Shown: in pieces, positions 12,401-21,400 of the stretch | Numbering within the stretch: position 1 is the stretch's first letter | Layout of the letters: each line of letters begins with the position of its first letter | Assembly: GCF_945859685.1 (NCBI RefSeq) | Contig: NC_079147.1 | Coordinates: 284,929,679 to 284,993,678, forward strand | Length of the DNA stretch: 64,000 nt | Source of the DNA: Eupeodes corollae | Lineage: Eukaryota > Arthropoda > Insecta > Diptera > Syrphidae | Reading direction: 5' to 3' | The notes under the pieces: generated by a model | Told to the model about the DNA's origin: nothing | What the model saw: the letters and a program-made list of their open reading frames with translations, nothing else | Database searches by the model: none | Made by a program: the position numbers and the translations under genes

Positions 12401-15400
12401 TGAAAAGTTGAAGACCTTTATATAGTAAGTTGTTTTGGGTCTGAGCTCTTCTGTACAGCGGAAGTCGGAAGTCACCAAGATTTCTCAACAAGTATCTACT
12501 GTTGGTTATGTACTCCACATTTCTCTGTAAATATACTGGATATATATTATGTTTGATTTTAAAAATCATGATAAGCGTATTGAATTTAAGACGCTGATCA
12601 ACATTTAGCCAGAGATAGCAACATTTGATTAATTGGCGTCATTGTATTACATTTTAAAATTACTCTCATTGCTTTATTTTGCATAATTTGAAGTTTATTT
12701 TGATTTCCAACACTACTCTTATGTATGAAAGGGCCAAGAAGGACTTTTATAATAAATTATGTATAATTAAAAGGGCTATTAAATTGTCTAGGTCGTATTC
12801 CAATCACAAGGACTTGCTTCTAGAAAAGCTACGATGAGAATGCCCCAATTCTCATCGTTTCACTTTTCTCTAGACGAAAATTATTTATTGTTTTTGTTTC
12901 ATTTTCAAACAATCCTTAACGACGCTTTCAAAGCTTATCGATCTGCTAATAACAAATTTACAAAGTGTTAATTTTGAATATCTTTATCTTTATCACGGCC
13001 ATCCTCGCTCTCGATGCATTTTATAAGTTTTGGTTCTTATACACAAAACCAATCATTTCAAATTTATAAATTAACAATTTATTTTGATTTCGATTTAATA
13101 TATCAAACAGTTATATTGAATCAACATTAAGGATAATATGTAATTTTAAACATCATTTTAGGACAACAAAAAAAATAATCAACATTTAACAATAAAAAAA
13201 AGTAACAATTATAATTTTTCAGCAATTTTAATCAAAAAAATTAAATTAAATTGAGTTCAGGTATAATCATCTCAATGATTCGCATTCCCAGTTTGTTTTT
13301 AAATTGTTCCAAAATCTAAAACAAAACCAATTTAGTTACTATGCAATAACAACATTTTATCTTTATTAACAAAATAAAGAAAGCACAATCCAGGTTTAAT
13401 ACAAAAGCTTGAACATATTCACCATTGAGAACAACTACAATTTACATTTACATTAGCTCAGAGGCAATTTTAAGCTTGTCTATTACGTAAACAATGTAAT
13501 TTAATCAACGATATTAACAACAATAGCTCAGAGGCAATCTTAAGCTTGACTATTGTACCAACAACTTCAAAAGTTACAATAGCTCAGAGGCAATCTTAAG
13601 CTTGACTATTGTACCAACAACTTTCAAAAGTTACAATAGCTCAGAGGCAATCTTAAGCTTGTCTATTGCGTTATTTAAACAAAAACTTTCAAATGAAACA
13701 TAACTCAAACAGACCACAAATTTCTCAAATTGGCATTTAAATAAATTTACCTTGAATCTATTGATCAACCTCATCTTGAACAATAATAGGCCTAAGAGAT
13801 TCTCGTGATGCGGTTATTACAGTATTTGAATTTCCTCGCTTAAGCTTATACCGGTCAAAAGGTAATATTCCTACCACTTCAAATACTCCTTGGTATTGAA
13901 CATCTTACTTGGACTGTCGAATCTGATTGCTTTTATAAACAACTTTCGTTCCTTTTTCTAGCCGTGTTGGCTTAGTTTTGTTTCGATTAAATCTAACCTT
14001 CATTTTAGTTGCATTTTCTTTAATATTTTTATCGTCTAATTCTCTTATCGAAATTATATCATCATACTCTGGTTCCAAATTTAACTGAGAAAATAAAATC
14101 CCAACTTGTGGTGTTCTGTCATTTATTCCTGTTAGTATTTTTAAAGGTGATAATTTTGTTGTCTTATTAATTGTTGTGTTCAACGTCAGTTGTATTCGAC
14201 TAAGGTAAGTTGTCCATTCTATGTTTGCATCAAAATTAGTTCTTAAAAGATTTGCAACCGTGTCAACATATCGTTCTACTTGACCATTTGCTCTGCTTAT
14301 TCCTGGAGCAATCATGTGGTGTTCAATTCCATATGATAAACACATTTTCTTAAAGTCATCACTTGTAAAATTTGTTCCTTTGTCAGTGATAATTTTTAGA
14401 GGCACTCCAAATAAAGTTATAAAATCTTTAATACATTGTATTGTATGTGATGCTTGCAACGTTTTCAATGGACGTAGAACTATAAATTTGGTAAACGCAT
14501 CAATGATAATAAGTACATAACGATCAACTCCTTCTGTTTTTGGAGCAAAAGGACCCATACAGTCGATGTGTATAGTATGAAAAGGAATCGGTTGTTTATC
14601 AATTGGATGTAACGTTATTTGTTTCTTTCCAGATGGCCTTTTGGCTACCAAACAAATTACACATGATTCTATAAATTTTCTGACATTCCTTGCCATCGAC
14701 GGCATCCAAAAATGTTCTCTCATTTTGAAAATAGTTTTTTCCCAACCTATATGGCAATTATCTTCATGGTATTTTCTAATAAGAGACAATCGACATTTTT
14801 GAGGAACGTATAACTTATTGCCACTTTTATCTTTTCGGTATAAAAGCCCTCTGACTATAGTGTACTTTGAAATAGCTTCAGTATCTTTATCTCTTACTTG
14901 ATTCATTATATCGATTGTCATAGAATCTGTTTGTTGTTCTACTTGCAACCAGTTATCTGTTAAACTTGAAAGTCTGTAACAGATTTTAGTGGGTGGATTT
15001 CTACTTAGATAATCGACATGTTGAACCATTATCCCCTTGCGATAAACTATATCAAATTCAAAATCTTGTAGATAAATCCACCATCGTGCAATTCTTGGCA
15101 TTAAATCGCGTTTATCTTTTGTAGATTTTATTGCGTTACAGTCAGTTACTAAAGTAAATCGAATACCTAACAAATAAGTTCTAAAATGTTTGATTGCATT
15201 AACAGCAGCAAGTGTTTCCAACTCGTAACTGTGATATTTTGTCTCAAAAGGCTTAGTAGCTTTACTAAAATATGCTACAACTCGTAATTTATCTTCAATA
15301 CGATGAAAAAGCACAGCTCCATAACCAAGAGCACTCGCATCTGTGTGTAATTCTGTTGGTAAATCAGGGTTGAAAATTGTAAGAACAGGTCTTTGCGTTA

Positions 15401-18400
15401 ATTGGTTCACAATATATAACTTAGCTTCTTCACATTCTTGACTCCAATCAAATTTAACATCATTTTTAATAAGTCGTGTAATACAATGAGTTTTTGCACT
15501 AAACTCCGGAATAAATTTACGAAAATAGCTTGCAAGACCCATAAACTGTCTGACTTGTCTCACATTTGTTGGAGATGGGGCTAACATTAGTGCATCTATT
15601 TTTTTGGAGCTCGGTCTTATACCTTCAACAGATACTTCTCTGCCAAGATATTCAATTTGTAACTGAAGAAATTTGCATTTTTCAATATTCAATGAAAATC
15701 CACATTCAGTCAAAGCTTTCAATACAATATCAATTCGCTTTATGCCTTCTTCAACACTTGTTGATGGAATGACTACATCATCCATATAAACCAGTGCAAT
15801 TTTACTTTGTATTTCATAGTTATAGGCGTTATCAATTGCTCGCTGAAAAACTGCAGGAGCATTAGCTAATCCAAAAGGCATTCTTAAGAATTCAAAATGC
15901 CCTTCAGGAGTAACAAATGCCGTTTTTTCAATTGAATCTTCAGCTATAGGAATCTGATAAAATCCCGATGCCATGTCCAAAGACGAAAAATATTTATTCC
16001 CAGCTAATTGGTCTAAATGATCATCTATTCTTGGCAATGGATAACGGTCTTTAATTGTTATTTTATTTAATGCACGAAAATCCACACACATCCGATGTTT
16101 ACCATTCTTTTTTGAAACCAATATAACAGGGCTAGCAAAAGGCGAGTAACTATCTCTTATAATATTATGTTTTTTTAAATCCGAAATGATGTCCGATAAT
16201 ATTTTTTTTTCTGATATTGCCATTTTATATGGACGATAGTTTACCACCGTATCCTTCATCAGGCGAATATTAAGGCAACCTGTTCTAACTTTTTTGTCCG
16301 GAAAGCCCTCTATCATATAACGAGAATATTTACTTAACATTTTGTTCAAACTTTCACTTTCAATAACTGATAATTTAGCCAAAGTGGATGAATCTACTTT
16401 TGAGAGGCAATTCACGATATGTTTTTTTCTTAAAGCTGACCCTTTAGAATCTGCTACTATTTCTAAAGAACTATCCTTGAGTACTTCTCTTCCAATAATT
16501 AAGTCAACATCTAAATATTCTTTTCCAACAACGTAAAAGGTCACCTCAAAATGAATGTCCTTGAACTCTACAAGCAATGTCAACTTTTTTGAAAGATTAA
16601 TAGAATTTTGACTTATTCCTTGGATGGATTGGCTACATGGTTCCATACATTTTTCATATTTAAAAGCGATTCTCTCATTTATGAGAGAACAATCTGAACC
16701 AGTATCAAAAAGACAACCATAATGTTCATTATTTATTACAACATCCGAATAATTTGATTGACATACTTTGTTACACGCATTAACTTTTATTTTATCCAAA
16801 CGTTGCTTAGCCCAACATGAATTCTCAACATGACCAGATTTCTTACAAAAATTGCAAAGGTTTTCATTTTTATTTGTAACTTCTTTCAATTTAGTATTTG
16901 TTGTTATAATATTCGGACAATAAGTCCGAATGTGGCCTAGTTTACCGCAAGCAAAACAATTTTTTTCAATTTTGATACGTTTACTTGTAGATGCGTAAGA
17001 ATACGCAGATCGTTTGAGTGACTCGTGTGAAAATTGATTTTTAGGTTTTTGAAAACTAGACGTATTTAAAGTTTCAATACGCCTTGAAGAATTACTTATT
17101 GAGGATAAATGATCAATAAGGCTCTGAACATTGTTTGGCATAACAAAAGTTAACGAATTTCTTAAACTTAAATCAGTTATACAACCAATAACAATTCGAA
17201 CTATCATATCTTCAGGAATTTCAAATGGTAACTGATGAATTAGAGCAATTTTTTCCATGACAAAATCGTTGTATGAGGTGGCTTCACAACTTTCAAAATT
17301 CGTCACCTTCTTCAAAACTGCGACAACATTAAATATATAAGAAAAAAAAATAAAAAATTACTTATCTTTTCTATCTTGAAAAAAATGTTTTTTTTTTTTT
17401 CATTTTTAAACTCCAAATACCTGGACTTTTCTTCCAATTATTTCTTTAGAAATATCTCGAAATTTTTCCTCAGCAACAATTCTGTCTTGAATTTTCTTTA
17501 GGATCCCAATAATCAAAATCCTTCTTCTGGCTTAGGATGTATCCCACTTCTGATGAAAGGGCAAAGAAGGACTTTTATAATAAATTATGTATAATTAAAA
17601 GGGCTATTAAAATGTCTAGGTCGTATTCCAATCACAAGGACTTGCTTCTATAAAAGCTACGATGAGAATGCCCCAATTCTTATCGTTTCACAATTTTTCT
17701 CTAGACGAAAATTATTTATTGTTTTTGTTTCATTTTCAAACAATCCTTAACGACGCTTTCAAAGCTTTTCGATCTGCTAATAACAAATTTACAAAGTGTT
17801 AATTTTGAATATCTTTATCTATCATGTATATATTATCGATGAACAGAATTGAAATGAGGAAATACAAAGTATTGTAAACTGTCAAAGCACAATTTTGAGA
17901 AATATTTTTTCTTATTCTGGTCAAGAAATCTATTTTTTTTGAAATTTTGTTACAAAGTTTATTTAAATGAAAATCAAATTTAAGTTTACTGTCAATGAAC
18001 ACTTTTTAATATTTGACTGTGCTTACTCTTTCAATTGTTTCACCATTTAAGGAAAGGCTTACATTTGACTCTAAGCTATTTATACACATGCACTTGGCTT
18101 TGTTGATATTTTTTTAAATTTGTTCTTGCACAACCAATTGTTCGCACTATTCATATCAAGCTGCATATTCTCCTCACAGAACTCTAAGTTGCGACCGCAT
18201 ATATAAATAAGTAGTATTGGCAGCTGGCCAATCAGATGCTAGAACCTGCCCAATGACTTCAACTTCAAAGCTTTCGGCTTACTTTTTCATAGTAGTTCAT
18301 ACTTAGAATCTCGAATCTATAGAGTTCTTTTTTCTTGCGCTCTTCAAAATCTATTAATGACACATCTGGAGTTCCTCAAGAGTGTCACCTTGGACCTTTA

Positions 18401-21400
18401 ATCGTTTTCCTTACTTTACATGATATCAGTATTTTTTTAAGAGATTCTTCAGTGGTTGCGGGTAATAATATCTCGCTCCACATTTTAAAATTAACTTAGT
18501 CAATTTTATTCTCCGTGTAACCGTAATTTTCTATAAATAAATACGTATGTATAAACCAATGAAAAAATATTATATGTTCACGAAAGAAGACATCAACCTA
18601 TCTACAAAGTTAAATACAATTTTGACCTTGAAGAATTTGATAATGCTAATGTAAATTATTTGCCTTACATCACTTTCTTAAGACCTACTCTTGGATATGC
18701 TTGCCAAGTGTTGTCGCCATATTATGAATATCATCCCATGTGATGCTAGACATAATTTTCCGATTACCAGAATCGTCTTAATTTAATTGCTTTAAAATTG
18801 CCCGGCCCAACGTTGCCAAATAGATGATATTCTGTTCGCCTACCAATTACGGCCACTGCACATATTTCTAGAATCCAAAAGCTTTATAAATGAGGCCTTA
18901 CAGTCATTTACTTTTAATACGCTTAAAACAGCCTTTTGCCATTCCCTGTAGGTTAGGTTAGGTTAACGTGGCTGCGGATTAGAATCCACACACTTAGGCC
19001 AAGAGAAAGGCCCATTGTGATACCACATGAATCTAGAGAATTACTTCTTACTAGTCGAACCATTTTGAGCTTTTTATAAAGCGAAGAAGATATTTGATAT
19101 CCTTTTTAGCTAGTTCACTGGGATTATCAAAAGAGAAGTCCCCCAGATGAAGTTTGCGTCTGAGTGAAAGAGCAGGGCAAGTGCAGAGGAGGTGAGAGAT
19201 TGTTTCCTCTTCTTCTTCGTCCAAACAGCTCCTACAGAAGTCATGCCTATAAAACAGTGTCCCGTTAGAACACCTATTAGGGAGCTAATATGAAGTCTGC
19301 TTTTAGATAACAAGTCTTTAAAGCGCTTTAGGTCCAGTGAAGGCCATATGAGTTTTGTAGCTGCGCATGTTGGTAAGTTGTGCCACCTAGAATTTGCTAT
19401 CGCAAAAGCTGTTTCTTTTAGCATAAGTTTACATGTAGCTATCGGTATACTTATCTTCTCCCTTTCAAGTGAAATAAGCATGACGGTTCCATTTTTAGCG
19501 AGTTTATCGGTTCTACAATTACCTGTGATGTCTCTGTGGCCCGGCACCCAACAGAGGTGAATGTTAAATTGCTGCGCCATCTCCACAAGAGACGATCGAC
19601 AATCGAGGGCCTTTAAAGATTTGGTTGAGACACCGTCAAGGGATTTGATAGCAGCTTGACTGTCAGAGAAGATGCGGATATCAGAAGTTGATATCCCGTT
19701 TTCTCTTAGCCAGGAGAGAACCTCTTTGATCGCTAAAATTTCCGCTTGGAACACGCTACAATGATTAGGGAGGCGGAATGAGATGCTTAGATTAAGCTTT
19801 TCTGAGTACACACCACTACTAACTCCTCCTGGGTCCACCTTTATAAAAATGAATACTTTTGTTATCCAGGAGTTTTTTGTCTTCCCATTCGTCTCTGGAT
19901 GGAATGGATACCTGGATTTTTTTTCCAAGTAGGAGTTTAGGAATAGTGTAGTCTATGTACTCAAAATGATGGAGTGCCCCACATTGTTGTTGGTCCATTG
20001 AGATGAGGAGTCAAGTCTTATCGCTGTACTCGCTGCCACTTGTTTACTGAAGATGTCGAGGGGTGTCAGATGGAGGAGAGTGTCTAACGCTGCTGAGGGT
20101 GTGGTTCTCAATGCCCCGCTTATGCAGTGACATGCAGTACGTTGGACTCTGCTGAGTTTGTCGCAGTATGTGACTTTCTCCAGTGCAGTCCACCATACTG
20201 AAACCCCGTACATAAGTATTGGTCGGATGACCGATGTGTATAGCCAGAAGGTTATGCGAGGTTGAAAACCCCATTTGCTTCCTATAGCTTTTTTGCAAAG
20301 GAAAAGAGTTGCTGTAGCTTTTTTAACTCCTGTATATTGGATTTCCAACTTAATTTTTTGTCCAATATCAGACCAAGGTATTAGGCTTCATTGGTAAAAA
20401 TTAGTGGTATACCTTTTAATGAAGGAGGTACAATTACTGGGATCTTGTATTTCCGTGTGAAAAGGACGAGGTCTGTTTTTTGAGGATTAATACTAAGTCC
20501 GCAGTGATCCGCTCATCTAGTGAGCATATTGAGTGCGTTTTGGAGGAGGTCTCTCAGTGTAGTAGGATGTTCCCTGTGACGGCGATAGCAACATCATCGG
20601 CATACGAAACCACTCTGTAGCCTTCCCTCTCAAGGGAGAGAGGACAGAACATCGCCGTGCGAAGCGCCTCTACTGACAGACCTTTTTGTGTAAAAATCTC
20701 CCAAACTAGAGCTGATGATCCTGCTTTTTAGCATTAGATTAATCAACTTACAGATTGAGTATTCGACGTTTAAGGTCGTCATAGCAGAAGTGATAGCAGA
20801 TGTGTCAACGTTGTTGAAAGCGCCCTCAATATCCAAGAAGGCCACCATAATGTATTCCTTTTTCTCTAGGGAGTATTCGATAGATCTTACCAGAGTGTGC
20901 AAGGCTGTTTCTACCGATTTCCCTTTGCAGTAAGCATGCTGAAACATTGATAGTCTCTTCTTAATTTTGTTGCGTATATGGATATCGATCAATCGTTCCA
21001 GAGTTTTGGGAATGAAAGATGATAAGCTAATAGGTATTAGGTCCTTAGGGTTGACATGCGAGCATTTGCCCGCCTTGGGAATGAAAACTACCTTTACATC
21101 CCTCCATCGCTGAGGTATATAGACCAGATTTATACAACTTTTGAAGATCATCTCAATGATGGGCTAAGTTATATCAATGGTATATTGTAGCTCAGCAGGT
21201 ACGATTTGATCTGGACCTGGAGATTTGTAAGGTTTGAAACTATTCAGAGCCCATGTTAATTTTTCTTTTGTAACCAGATCTTGAGGAAAAATTAATTAAG
21301 TTAATACCCGACCCAGGACTGTTTGTTGAATTAACGGATTGGGAGCTATCCGGGAAGTGGGTGTCTAATAGCAGGTTTACCGTTTCTTCGCAAGAGTTAG

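Larger units (their letters stand above)
12722..17828 (-). mobile_element. Nearly complete Ty3/Gypsy-type LTR retrotransposon with TGTA target duplication
   Basis: Two direct ~270-bp LTRs (12726-12995 and 17554-17824) bound an internal region with one long minus-strand gag-pol frame. Both LTRs have TG...CA ends, and TGTA is duplicated at 12722-12725 and 17825-17828. I count roughly seven differences between the LTRs by eye, so the insertion is fairly young. No envelope gene is present. Most of gag upstream of the zinc knuckles is missing: only about 240 bp lie between pol and the 5' LTR. Domain order PR-RT-RNase H-IN makes it Ty3/Gypsy (Metaviridae-like). Short LTRs and the 4-bp TSD would fit an mdg3/micropia-like lineage, which is a tentative placement. 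Confidence 0.88.

Noticed and set aside
13450..13675. Short regularly spaced repeats resembling a CRISPR array
   Set aside because: Units are near-identical across their full length with no unique spacers, and the array lies in a eukaryotic retrotransposon.
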